A DNA stretch of 64,000 bases, taken from NCBI GenBank assembly GCA_029968055.1, contig JASCNX010000002.1, positions 1 through 64,000 on the forward strand. The letters are read 5' to 3'. Below, in pieces: positions 24,912-32,689 of this stretch. Under the pieces are notes generated by a model, which was not told the DNA's origin, ran no database searches, and was given only the letters and a program-made list of their open reading frames with translations. How positions within the stretch are numbered: the first letter of the stretch is position 1; the number at the start of each line of letters is the position of its first letter. The stretch comes from Xenophilus aerolatus. Its GTDB lineage: Bacteria; Pseudomonadota; Gammaproteobacteria; Burkholderiales; Burkholderiaceae_C. A program made the translations under genes and the position numbers.

Positions 24912-25556
24912 TCACCGCAGCCCGTCCCATTGGGCGATGTTCTCCGCACGCAGGCCGCCGACGCGGTCGTGCACACGGTAGCCGGTGCTCATGGCAAGGA
25001 TGAAGACGATCTCGTCCGACTCGGGCGCACCGGGCACGCGAACCTCGACGGCATCGAACTGGCCGCGCACGTAGCTGGCATTGATGTTGGTGAGCGGCAC
25101 GTCGAGCGTGGCGCCGGGCGGGCCGACCTTCTTGGTCGAGGGCACGATCGACAGCGCGTTGCCGGGCTGGCCGGTCTTCTTCTCGTCGACGGTACCGGCC
25201 TTGTAGGCGGCGCGGTCGCCCTTCCAGCCCAGCAGCTCGCGCATCGCATAGCCGCCGGGCACGTGCCACAGCGCACCGTGCTCGAGCTCGCCCGCGGCAC
25301 CGACGATGGCGCCCTTGCCGTAGGTGGCGATCTGTTCGAGCGGCACGCCCATGGCCGCATGCAGCCGGTGCGCCATGTCGACGCCCACGGGTTCGAGCAG
25401 GTCCATCATCGGCAGGATGTCGGGTTCGTAGCGTCCCGCGAACGGATTGGTCAGCACCGCGCCGATCGCGCCACGCACCAGCGGCGTCGCGGCGCGCGGG
25501 CCGAACTCGTGTTGGATGGTCTCGACCTGGGTGAAGACGCGTCGGATGTCGATCAT
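24912..25556 (-). CDS. AA_synth (DUF1185) family protein, copy 2
   Basis: 214 residues; ATG at 25556 (MIDIRRVFTQVETIQHEFG). Same family as copy 1: LTNPFAGRYEPDILPMMDLL, YGKGAIVGAAGELEHGALWH and TLDVPLTNINASYVRGQFD align with the equivalent blocks there. About 20 residues longer, mainly in the middle (DRAAYKAGTVDEKKTGQPG). The two copies are clearly diverged, so they probably act on different substrates or form a heteromer. Follows the UPF0280 gene by 22 bp in the same operon. Confidence 0.8.
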   Translation of the reverse strand: MIDIRRVFTQVETIQHEFGPRAATPLVRGAIGAVLTNPFAGRYEPDILPMMDLLEPVGVDMAHRLHAAMGVPLEQIATYGKGAIVGAAGELEHGALWHVPGGYAMRELLGWKGDRAAYKAGTVDEKKTGQPGNALSIVPSTKKVGPPGATLDVPLTNINASYVRGQFDAVEVRVPGAPESDEIVFILAMSTGYRVHDRVGGLRAENIAQWDGLR

Positions 25557-25578
25557 GGGAAGGATGCCTTGCTTTTCA

Positions 25579-26478
25579 TTAAGCAAATACTGAACCAAGT
25601 GCAGGCTGCGCGGCGTCGCCGGAGGCCGAGCTTAAGGGCTGCACCAGACGCCATTGCCCCTGGCAAACGAGTATCGCGGCCCAGGCGTGGCCGGCGGCCT
25701 GCACCGCGCGGGCGCGCTGCGCGCCCGCATCCAGTGCCCGCGCGACGGCCTGGGGCGGCAAGGCAGGCACATCCACCGTCACGGGGGTGTCGCCCAGGTC
25801 GCTGCCGTCCTTGCAGTCGCTGGCCGGCAGCCGGCGGATGCCCGGATGGGCCACGTCCACGGCATTGGCAATGACGGTGGCCGCGGCGTCGGCGGCCGCG
25901 GCGGTGTCGGCAAGCACGGTCACGCTGTCGGCGATGCCCAGCGAGAAGCTGCGGCCGCGCCAGCCGCTGGTGGCCACGCCGCGCACGGGCTGGGCGGCAT
26001 GCACCTCGAACTGGCCATCGGTGCGCAGCGCCGCGGCGTCGGCCGGGTCGAAGCGGGCGAGGTCGGCGTACAGCCCCACGCGCGCCGAGGCCCCGGGCGC
26101 CAGTTGGAAGGCGATGTCGCCCCCGTTGTTGGCCCACGCGCGCACGATGCCGGGCCGGCGATAGGCAGCGATCAGTTCCTGCGCGACGGCGCCGGCGACG
26201 GCTGCCATCGGCGTGATGAAGAGCGGCGCATGCACTGCGCATGCCTCCCACATGCGGCGGGCCACGGGGCCGGCCGGCACGGCGCCGGCCGCGACGGGCT
26301 GCTTGAGCAGCGGCAGCTCGGCCACGAGCTGGTCGAGCAAGGGCATGAAGCGCGCCCAGGCATCGGCATGCGCGGCCGCGACGGCCTGCGGCTCGCCCTC
26401 GGCCTGCAGCACGACGTCCATCGGGCCGTGCTGGAAATGCCAGCGACCGCCGTCGAGCCGCGCACGCGTCGCTGCCAT
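25579..26478 (-). CDS. UPF0280 (ApbE-like fold) protein
   Basis: 299 residues; ATG at 26478. Recognised by GPMDVVLQAEG, PMAAVAGAVAQELIAAYRRP, ANNGGDIAFQLAPG, RGVATSGWRGRSFSLGIADS and VTVLADTAAAADAAATVIAN. UPF0280 proteins share the ApbE (flavin transferase) fold: the NNGGD and SGWRGRSFSLG blocks correspond to the ApbE NxGGD and the region preceding its catalytic motif. Encoded 26 bp downstream of the 6-hydroxynicotinate reductase gene. A flavin-attachment role for that enzyme is my inference (see findings). Confidence 0.8.
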   Translation of the reverse strand: MAATRARLDGGRWHFQHGPMDVVLQAEGEPQAVAAAHADAWARFMPLLDQLVAELPLLKQPVAAGAVPAGPVARRMWEACAVHAPLFITPMAAVAGAVAQELIAAYRRPGIVRAWANNGGDIAFQLAPGASARVGLYADLARFDPADAAALRTDGQFEVHAAQPVRGVATSGWRGRSFSLGIADSVTVLADTAAAADAAATVIANAVDVAHPGIRRLPASDCKDGSDLGDTPVTVDVPALPPQAVARALDAGAQRARAVQAAGHAWAAILVCQGQWRLVQPLSSASGDAAQPALGSVFA

Positions 26479-26504
26479 GGCGAATCCGTCCCGTCTGCGC
26501 CGTC

Positions 26505-28139
26505 TCAGCCCAGCATGGGGCCGTGCCCCAGCGGCCAGGGGTTGATGCCATCGGCCCGGCGCCACTCGCGCGCCGTCGGTGCGCCGTCGTCCTGCCAGGC
26601 GCCGCGCGCCAGCGCCTGGCCGAGCGGCATGACGTGGTCGACGTGGCCGCCGAGCGCGGCGTAGTCGTCCAGGCGCATGCTGAACTCGATGGGCGCGATG
26701 ATGGCCGGCGTGGGCACGGTGCCGAAGCTGTTGTCGGGCATGCGCATCACATCGACCATGACGGTGATGCCGCCACCCGGCCACACGTAGGCGGGCGCAC
26801 CGCCGCAGGTCACGTTCACCAGCGCCTGCTTGATGGCGCGCGTGAGCAGGATGGGGTTCTCGGTCACGCCGGCGCGCAGGCTGCCGCCCGCGCCGCCGAG
26901 GAAGAGCACGGTGCACAGCGACGGCTCGCAGTTCTCGCCGATGCGGTCGACCACGCGCTGCACGGCCGGGGGCATGGGCTGCTCCACGGGCTGCAGCTGG
27001 TCGTCGAGCACGTACCACTGCGCCTGCTCGCCGGTGGTGGAGGTCATGAGCAGGCGCAGGCCCGGCCGCGCCACGCCGGGCTCCCAGCCCTCGATGATCG
27101 ACAGCGGATCGGCGATGTCGGTGCCGCCCCAGCCGCTGCCGGGGTTGGCGACCTGGAAGTAGCGCCCCGGCGTGGACTTGCGCCCGCGCATCTGGATGCC
27201 CGAGGGCGCCATCGACAGGCAGCGGCCGGCCTGGTGCTCGGTGAGCACGCCGGTGATGTGGTCGTCGACCACCACCACCTCGTCGGCCAGGTCCTGCAGC
27301 TGCTTGGCGAAGATGCCGACGGTGGCCGAACCGCAGCCCACGCGCATGCGCTGTTCCTCGACGCCGTTGACGATGGGCGCCCGCCCCGCCTGGATGACCA
27401 GGCTGGCGCCGCCGTCGATGGTGCATTCGGCCGCCTGCTTGTTGCACAGGTTCTGCATGAGCTCCAGCGTCATGCGGCCTTCCTTCTTGCTGCCGCCGGT
27501 GAGGTGGTGCACGCCGCCGAGCGAGAGCATCTGCGAGCCGTACTCGGCCGTGGTCACGTGGCCCACCACCTCGCCCTTGTAGCGGACGTTGGCCTGCTCG
27601 GCGCCGAGGAAGCGGTCGGTGTCGATCTTCACCTTCACGCTGCAGTAGCTGAAGATGCCTTCGGTCACCACGGTGACCATGTCGACGCCCTCGGCCTGCG
27701 AACCGACGATGAAGGGCGCCGGCTTGTAGTCGGGGTAGGTGGTGGAGGCGCCGATGCCGGTGACGAAGACCTCGTTGGCGTGCAGCAGGTCGCCGTTCCA
27801 GTCGGCGGGTGCGGCGGCCTCGATCGCCTCGCCGGCCTCGGCCTGGGCGCCGGGGCGCGCGAAGGGAACGAGCGCCGGCGCCTCGGTGGCCAGCTCGCGG
27901 CGCAGCAGCACCACCGGGTCGACACGCACCAGCACCCCGGCGCGGTTGGCGTAGCGGTCGCAGGCGCCGGTGCGGCCTTCGGAGATCTGGCAGAGCACCG
28001 GGCAGGCGTTGCACTCGACCTTGGCCGCGCTCATGCGTTCGTTGCGCACCGGCGACTTGCCGTAGCCCAGGCCGGCCGCATCGGGCACGACGGGCAGGTC
28101 CATGGTGGGCAGGCCGTCGGTCTTGGTGTGTTCAGTCAT
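26505..28139 (-). CDS. hnr: 6-Hydroxynicotinate reductase
   Basis: 544 residues from the ATG at 28139; ATG at 28148 and TTG at 28169 are alternatives. A cluster-binding motif lies near the N-terminus: Cys43-x2-Cys46-x3-Cys50-x9-Cys60 (VECNACPVLCQISEGRTGAC), with further conserved cysteines (IFSYCSVKV, CNKQAAEC, VGCGSATVG, CEPSLC, VTCGGAPAY). This is the sequence type of Hnr from Eubacterium barkeri and Azorhizobium, which reduces 6-hydroxynicotinate to 1,4,5,6-tetrahydro-6-oxonicotinate; the Eubacterium enzyme has iron-sulphur clusters and covalently bound flavin. First gene of the minus-strand nicotinate operon and divergent from a ferredoxin-NADP reductase that could supply electrons. Confidence 0.88.
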   Translation of the reverse strand: MTEHTKTDGLPTMDLPVVPDAAGLGYGKSPVRNERMSAAKVECNACPVLCQISEGRTGACDRYANRAGVLVRVDPVVLLRRELATEAPALVPFARPGAQAEAGEAIEAAAPADWNGDLLHANEVFVTGIGASTTYPDYKPAPFIVGSQAEGVDMVTVVTEGIFSYCSVKVKIDTDRFLGAEQANVRYKGEVVGHVTTAEYGSQMLSLGGVHHLTGGSKKEGRMTLELMQNLCNKQAAECTIDGGASLVIQAGRAPIVNGVEEQRMRVGCGSATVGIFAKQLQDLADEVVVVDDHITGVLTEHQAGRCLSMAPSGIQMRGRKSTPGRYFQVANPGSGWGGTDIADPLSIIEGWEPGVARPGLRLLMTSTTGEQAQWYVLDDQLQPVEQPMPPAVQRVVDRIGENCEPSLCTVLFLGGAGGSLRAGVTENPILLTRAIKQALVNVTCGGAPAYVWPGGGITVMVDVMRMPDNSFGTVPTPAIIAPIEFSMRLDDYAALGGHVDHVMPLGQALARGAWQDDGAPTAREWRRADGINPWPLGHGPMLG

Positions 28140-28439
28140 CGTGGTCATCCGTGAGATGAAGCGGCCCAACGTGCAACAAGCGTGCCTGCGCGATGCTTGA
28201 GCCTCGACATCGTTTTGTGTAGCATTTGCTCCACTTTCATGTTGTATTCGCTACACCAAACGCAATGTAGCGGTCCGGCGCGAAGCTTGCATGGGTGTTT
28301 TCCTGAGGCGCGCATTCACCGACTCGGTGCACCGTGAACGACAATTGGGCGGCCACAGCCGGTTGACGTGCCAGCCCCCGTTCGCAAGCATTCCGTCGCC
28401 CGCTCCTACCCCTCTCATTCACCAGCTTTCCGACTTGCC
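28140..28439. promoter_or_regulatory. Divergent control region of the nicotinate genes
   Basis: 300 bp between hnr (minus) and fpr (plus), with no gene. It contains GTGTAGC at 28217-28223, its exact inverse GCTACAC at 28250-28256 and another ATGTAGC at 28265-28271, the natural candidates for an operator of the TetR-type regulator at 29362. The stretch around them is AT-rich (CATCGTTTTGTGTAGCATTT), so promoters probably lie here for both directions. Confidence 0.5.
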
Positions 28440-29213
28440 ATGAGTGCCTTCAGCGAAGAACGCGTCCTCTCGGTCCACCACTGGACGGACCGCCTGTTCA
28501 CCTTCACGACCACGCGCGACCCGGCGCTGCGCTTCTCCAACGGCCACTTCACGATGATCGGCCTGAAGGTCAACAACAAGCCGCTGCTGCGCGCCTACAG
28601 CATCGTCAGCCCCAACTACGAAGAGCACCTGGAGTTCCTCAGCATCAAGGTCGAGGAAGGCCCGCTGACCTCGCGCCTGCAGCACATCCAGGTCGGCGAC
28701 ACGATCATCGTCGGGCGCAAGCCCACCGGCACGCTGCTGATCGACTACACCCTGCCGGGCAAGCGCCTGTACATGTTCGGCACGGGCACGGGCCTGGCGC
28801 CCTTCATGAGCATCATCCGCGACCCCGAGACCTACGAGAAGTTCGAGCAGGTCGTCCTCGTGCACGGCGTGCGCCAGGTCGACGAGCTGGCCTACCACGA
28901 CCTGGTCGTCGACCACCTGCCCAAGCACGAGTTCCTGGGCGAGATGATCGAGAAGCAACTGCTGTACTACCCCACGGTGACGCGCGAGGAGTTCCGCAAC
29001 CAGGGCCGCATCACCGACCTGATCACGGCCAACAAGCTCACCGACGACCTGGGCCTGCCGCCGCTGAACCCCGCGGAAGACCGCGTCATGATCTGCGGCA
29101 GCCCGGGCCTGCTGGTCGACATGAAGGAAATCCTCGAGGGCCGCGGCTTCAAGGAAGGCAACACCAGCACGCCGGGCGACTACGTGGTCGAACGGGCCTT
29201 CGCCGAGAAGTAG
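28440..29213 (+). CDS. fpr: Ferredoxin/flavodoxin-NADP reductase
   Basis: 257 residues, the usual length of bacterial Fpr; ATG at 28440. FAD domain with LLRAYSIVSPNYEEHLEFLS and GPLTSRLQHIQVGDTI, NADP domain with YMFGTGTGLAPFMSIIRDPE, LVHGVRQVDELAYHD and MICGSPGLLVDMKEIL. Ends with the short VERAFAEK tail typical of the FprA type. It moves electrons between NADPH and ferredoxin or flavodoxin. Placed head-to-head with hnr, it may supply reduced ferredoxin for 6-hydroxynicotinate reduction, or it may simply be the housekeeping Fpr. Confidence 0.9.
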   Translation: MSAFSEERVLSVHHWTDRLFTFTTTRDPALRFSNGHFTMIGLKVNNKPLLRAYSIVSPNYEEHLEFLSIKVEEGPLTSRLQHIQVGDTIIVGRKPTGTLLIDYTLPGKRLYMFGTGTGLAPFMSIIRDPETYEKFEQVVLVHGVRQVDELAYHDLVVDHLPKHEFLGEMIEKQLLYYPTVTREEFRNQGRITDLITANKLTDDLGLPPLNPAEDRVMICGSPGLLVDMKEILEGRGFKEGNTSTPGDYVVERAFAEK

Positions 29214-29220
29214 TCGAATG

Positions 29221-29341
29221 CGGGCAGCCGAACGCAGAGGACGCAAAGGTTCCGCAGAGGACGCAAAAGGAGAATCCAATTTCCTTTTGGTGTCTTTTGC
29301 GCCTTCTGCGTAATCTTTGCGTCCTCTGCGTCCGGTATCCG
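29221..29341. repeat. Dispersed inverted repeat, copy D
   Basis: Left arm GCCGAACGCAGAGGACGCAA, right arm TCTTTGCGTCCTCTGCGTCC, with the AT-rich centre TCCAATTTCCTTTTGG. Begins 8 bp after the fpr stop and ends 20 bp before tetR, so almost the whole gap is repeat. Confidence 0.8.
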
Positions 29342-29361
29342 ATCCCGAATCCCCCATCCGC

Positions 29362-30123
29362 ATGACCACTCGCAAGACCGTCGCCAAGCCCCAGCGCAAG
29401 ACCGGCGTGCGAGAGGCGGCGGCGCAGGCGACGCGCGACGCGATCCTCAAGGCGGCCACCAAGGTGTTCGCGAAGTACGGCTACGAAGGTGGCAGCGTGG
29501 AGAAGATCTCCAGGGCCGCGAAGTCGTACGACCGGATGATCTACTACTACTTCGGCAGCAAGGAAGGCCTGTTCGTCGCGGTGCTCGAGGGCATCTACCA
29601 GCGCATGGACGAGGCCGAGGCAGCCATCGCGCTCGATGCCTCGCGGCCGGTGGAGGCGCTCACCGGGGTCATCCGCTTCGTGCACGGCTACTACCGGCGC
29701 AACCCCGACTTCGTCACGCTGCTGAACACCGAGAACCTGCACAAGGGGCGGCACATCGCCCGGTCGGTGCGGGCGCGGGAGTACTCCTCGCGCGCGGTGG
29801 CGATCATCGCGGACATCCTGGCGGCGGGCGCGGCGCAGGGGCTGTTCCGCGCCGACCTGGTGGCGCGCGACGTGTACCTGCTGATCGCGGCCTCGGGCTA
29901 TTTCTACACCTCCAACCGCTACACGCTGACGACCTTCCTGGACGAAGCCCTGGACGCGCCGGACAAGGTGGCGCACTGGGAGGACTTCGTCATCGAGGCC
30001 GTGCTGCGCACGGTGCGGCTCGAGGACGCAGCCGACAACGACACATCCCCTCACGAAGAGAGCAAGCCATGGCAGAAATCGCAACCGGCGGCAAGTCGGG
30101 CAAGGTCGTCATCCAGAACATAG
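29362..30123 (+). CDS. TetR-family transcriptional regulator
   Basis: 253 residues; ATG at 29362 (MTTRKTVAKPQRK). Helix-turn-helix at about residues 25-70: TRDAILKAATKVFAKYGYEG and ISRAAKSYDRMIYYYFGSKE, the classic TetR signature. The ligand domain (about 80-215) has LNTENLHKGRHIARSVRARE, as in the family with the TetR_C_33-like C-terminus. The gene reads 55 bp into the enamidase gene in another frame, which couples the two. Likely controls the nicotinate genes; inducer unknown (nicotinate or 6-hydroxynicotinate would be logical). Confidence 0.85.
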   Translation: MTTRKTVAKPQRKTGVREAAAQATRDAILKAATKVFAKYGYEGGSVEKISRAAKSYDRMIYYYFGSKEGLFVAVLEGIYQRMDEAEAAIALDASRPVEALTGVIRFVHGYYRRNPDFVTLLNTENLHKGRHIARSVRAREYSSRAVAIIADILAAGAAQGLFRADLVARDVYLLIAASGYFYTSNRYTLTTFLDEALDAPDKVAHWEDFVIEAVLRTVRLEDAADNDTSPHEESKPWQKSQPAASRARSSSRT

Positions 30124-31268
30124 GGCTGCTGCTCTCGGGCGACATCGACCGGCCCATCCTCGATGCCGACACGGTCGTCGTGAACGACGGGCTGATCACG
30201 GCCGTCGGCAAGTTCAAGGACTGCGACACCGAAGGCGCGAAGACCGTCATCGACGCCAAGGGCGTGTGCCTCGCGCCCGGCCTGATCGACAGCCATGTGC
30301 ACCCGGTGGCCGGCGACTGGACGCCGCGCCAGAGCCAGCTCAACTGGATCGAGTCGAGCATGAACGGCGGCGTGACCACGATGATCTCGGCCGGCGAGGT
30401 GCACTACCCCGGCCGGCCGCGCGACATCGTGGGCCTGAAGGCGCTGGCGATCACCGCGCAGCGCGCCTTCGACGCCTTCCGACCGGGCGGCGTGAAGGTG
30501 CTGGCCGGCGCCCCGGTGATCGAGAAGGGCATGGTCGAGAGCGACTTCAAGGAACTGGCCGAGGCCGGCGTGGGCCTGCTCGGCGAAGTGGGCCTGGGCA
30601 CGGTGAAGGCCGGCTACGAGGCCAAGGAGATGGTGGCCTGGGCGCGCAAGTACGGCATCCAGAGCACCATCCACACCGGCGGGCCCTCGGTGCCCGGCTC
30701 GGGCTACATCGACAAGGACACGGTGCTGGAGGCCGACGCCGACATCATCGGCCACATCAACGGCGGCCACACCTCGCTGCCGCTCAAGCACGTGTGCGAC
30801 CTGTGCGAGCAGAGCACGCGCGGCATCGAGATCGTGCACAACGGCAACGAGCGCGTGGCGATCGGCGCGGCGCGCGCGGCGATCGAGCTCAAGTGCCCGC
30901 ACCGCGTGATCCTCGGCACCGACGGGCCGGCCGGCTCGGGCGTGCAGCCGCTGGGCATGCTGCGCATGGTGTCGCTGATCTCGTCGATGGCGGACATCCC
31001 GGCCGAGGTCGTGTTCTGCTTCGCGACGGGCAACACCGCCCGCCTGCGCAACCTCAACAGCGGCCTGGTCGAGGTGGGCCGCGCGGCGGACTTCGTCTTC
31101 ATGGACCGGGCGCAGCACACGGCCGGCAAGACCCTGCTCGAGAGCGTGCAACTGGGCGACATTCCCGGCGTGGGCATGGTCATGATCGACGGCATCGTGC
31201 GGGCCGGCCGCAGCCGCAACACGCCGCCGGCCACCGAGGTGCCGGTGGTGGTGCCCGCCGCGCACTGA
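30069..31268 (+). CDS. ena: Enamidase (tetrahydro-6-oxonicotinate amidohydrolase)
   Basis: 399 residues. Amidohydrolase superfamily with DSHVHPVAGDWTPRQSQLNW (metal ligands His-x-His), MNGGVTTMISAGEVHYPGRP, IIGHINGGHTSLPLKHV and VILGTDGPAGSGVQPLGMLR. From memory this follows the Eubacterium barkeri enamidase closely along the chain, including the GGVTTMISAG block and the ending SRNTPPA. That enzyme opens 1,4,5,6-tetrahydro-6-oxonicotinate to 2-formylglutarate and ammonia, the step directly after Hnr. Starts inside the 3' end of tetR. Enzymes converting 2-formylglutarate further are not in the window. Confidence 0.9.
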   Translation: MAEIATGGKSGKVVIQNIGLLLSGDIDRPILDADTVVVNDGLITAVGKFKDCDTEGAKTVIDAKGVCLAPGLIDSHVHPVAGDWTPRQSQLNWIESSMNGGVTTMISAGEVHYPGRPRDIVGLKALAITAQRAFDAFRPGGVKVLAGAPVIEKGMVESDFKELAEAGVGLLGEVGLGTVKAGYEAKEMVAWARKYGIQSTIHTGGPSVPGSGYIDKDTVLEADADIIGHINGGHTSLPLKHVCDLCEQSTRGIEIVHNGNERVAIGAARAAIELKCPHRVILGTDGPAGSGVQPLGMLRMVSLISSMADIPAEVVFCFATGNTARLRNLNSGLVEVGRAADFVFMDRAQHTAGKTLLESVQLGDIPGVGMVMIDGIVRAGRSRNTPPATEVPVVVPAAH

Positions 31269-31298
31269 GCCGGCGCCGGCCGACCGCCCCGTGGCGGA

Positions 31299-32225
31299 TC
31301 AGCCGCGTGGCGGGCGTGCGGCCTCGTCGGCGCGCGCCCGCGCTTCGTCCGACAGCGCACGGGCGCAGCCGGCCGAGAGCAGCAGGATGGCCGAGGTGAA
31401 GTAGATCCACATGAGGATCACGACCAGCGAGCCGGCCGCGCCGTAGGCCGACACCACCGCGGCCGTCGACAGGTACAGCGCCAGCGCCTGCTTGCCCAGC
31501 GTGAACAGCACCGCGCCCACCGCGCCGCCCACCAGCATGTAGCGCATGCGCGGCTTGGGGCCGGTGCTCAGGCGCATCAGGCCGGCGAACAGGCCGGTGC
31601 AGAAGGCGAAGGAGATCAGCTCGTTGATGCCGCGCAGCAGCGGCTTGAGCGACAGCCACTGGCCGGCCCAGTCGGCGATGAAGTTGATGGCCGTGGTGGC
31701 CGCCAGCGACATCAGCAGCAGCACGCCGAAGACCAGGATGTAGCCCAGCCCGCGCAGCCGCAGCGACGCCGTGTACCACCAGGGCGTTTCGGGTGCGGGT
31801 TCGCCGCCCTGGCGCCACAGCCGCTCGAAGGCCGACTGCAGCTCGGCGAATACCCCGGTCGCGCCGGAGATCAGCAGCACGAAGGCCAGCACCGAGGCGA
31901 TGATCCCCTCCTTGGGCTGCTGCGCGCTGGTGAGCGCCTGGCGCACCGCTTCGGCGCCGCGCTGGCCGACCACGGCGGAGATCTCGCCCACCAGCCGCGT
32001 CTGCACGAAGGCCGGGTCGAGCCACCAGCCCAGGATGGCGACGATGAGCACCAGCAGCGGCGCCAGGCTCAGGATGCCGTAGAAGGACATGGCGGCGCTC
32101 ATGCGCAGGCCGTCGGCTTCCTTCCACAGCATGGCGGCGCGCCACAGCGGCGTGAGCGGCCGCAGCGGCAGCAGCAGTTTCTGGACGAGGGGCGGAAGCG
32201 GATGATTGGAAGGCACGGCCGGCAT
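31299..32225 (-). CDS. YihY/virulence factor BrkB-type membrane protein
   Basis: 308 residues. Six predicted membrane helices with the family signature AMSFYGILSLAPLLVLIVAI, ISGATGVFAELQSAFERLW, and near the end AAGSLVVILMWIYFTSAILL. Members were once called ribonuclease BN in error; function is still unsettled. Convergent with the enamidase gene and separated from it by 30 bp; transcribed apart from the glycosyltransferase operon upstream by a 35-bp gap, so it could be that operon's last gene. Confidence 0.85.
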   Translation of the reverse strand: MPAVPSNHPLPPLVQKLLLPLRPLTPLWRAAMLWKEADGLRMSAAMSFYGILSLAPLLVLIVAILGWWLDPAFVQTRLVGEISAVVGQRGAEAVRQALTSAQQPKEGIIASVLAFVLLISGATGVFAELQSAFERLWRQGGEPAPETPWWYTASLRLRGLGYILVFGVLLLMSLAATTAINFIADWAGQWLSLKPLLRGINELISFAFCTGLFAGLMRLSTGPKPRMRYMLVGGAVGAVLFTLGKQALALYLSTAAVVSAYGAAGSLVVILMWIYFTSAILLLSAGCARALSDEARARADEAARPPRG

Positions 32226-32260
32226 GCCCCGACGCTAGCCGCCTTCGGCGGCGCTGTCGA

Positions 32261-32689
32261 TCAGTCCGGGCCGCGCGCGCGGAACACCAGGTGGCGGGCC
32301 GACAGGTAGTTGACGACCATGCCGCCCAGGCTGCCCAGCGCGACGCCCAGCGCCGCCGCCCAGGGCCCGTCCACCGAATGCAGCGTGAGCACGTAGACCG
32401 CGTAGTTCACCGCGGCGCCGCCGAGCATGGCGGCCACGTACGACACGTACTCGCGCCACAGCGAGGCCGGCCGACCGGCCGCGAAGGTGAAGCGCCGGTT
32501 GAAGGCCCAGGTCGCCGTCGCCGCGGCGAGAAAGGAGAGCACCCGCGCGGCATACCAGCCCAGCCAGGGCGCCAGCAGGTAGAGCACGCCCACGTCGACG
32601 ATCAGGCCGAGCACGCCGGCCACCGCGAACAGCATCAGCCGCCGCGCGGTGCCGTGCGCGTCGCCGCCCTGGGCGCCCGGGGCGCTCAT
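32261..32689 (-). CDS. GtrA-family membrane protein
   Basis: 142 residues with four membrane helices: LMLFAVAGVLGLIVDVGVLY, VLSFLAAATATWAFNRRFTF, VSYVAAMLGGAAVNYAVYVL and GVALGSLGGMVVNYLSARHL, ending in the GtrA-typical VFRARGPD. GtrA proteins are thought to flip lipid-linked sugars across the inner membrane. ATGA overlap with the GT2 gene upstream, forming a glycosylation trio with it and the large membrane glycosyltransferase. Confidence 0.88.
   Translation of the reverse strand: MSAPGAQGGDAHGTARRLMLFAVAGVLGLIVDVGVLYLLAPWLGWYAARVLSFLAAATATWAFNRRFTFAAGRPASLWREYVSYVAAMLGGAAVNYAVYVLTLHSVDGPWAAALGVALGSLGGMVVNYLSARHLVFRARGPD

Noticed and set aside
24239-25556. The two AA_synth genes as a recent tandem duplication
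   Set aside because: They align only in blocks and differ in length by about 20 residues, so duplication is old or they were acquired separately.
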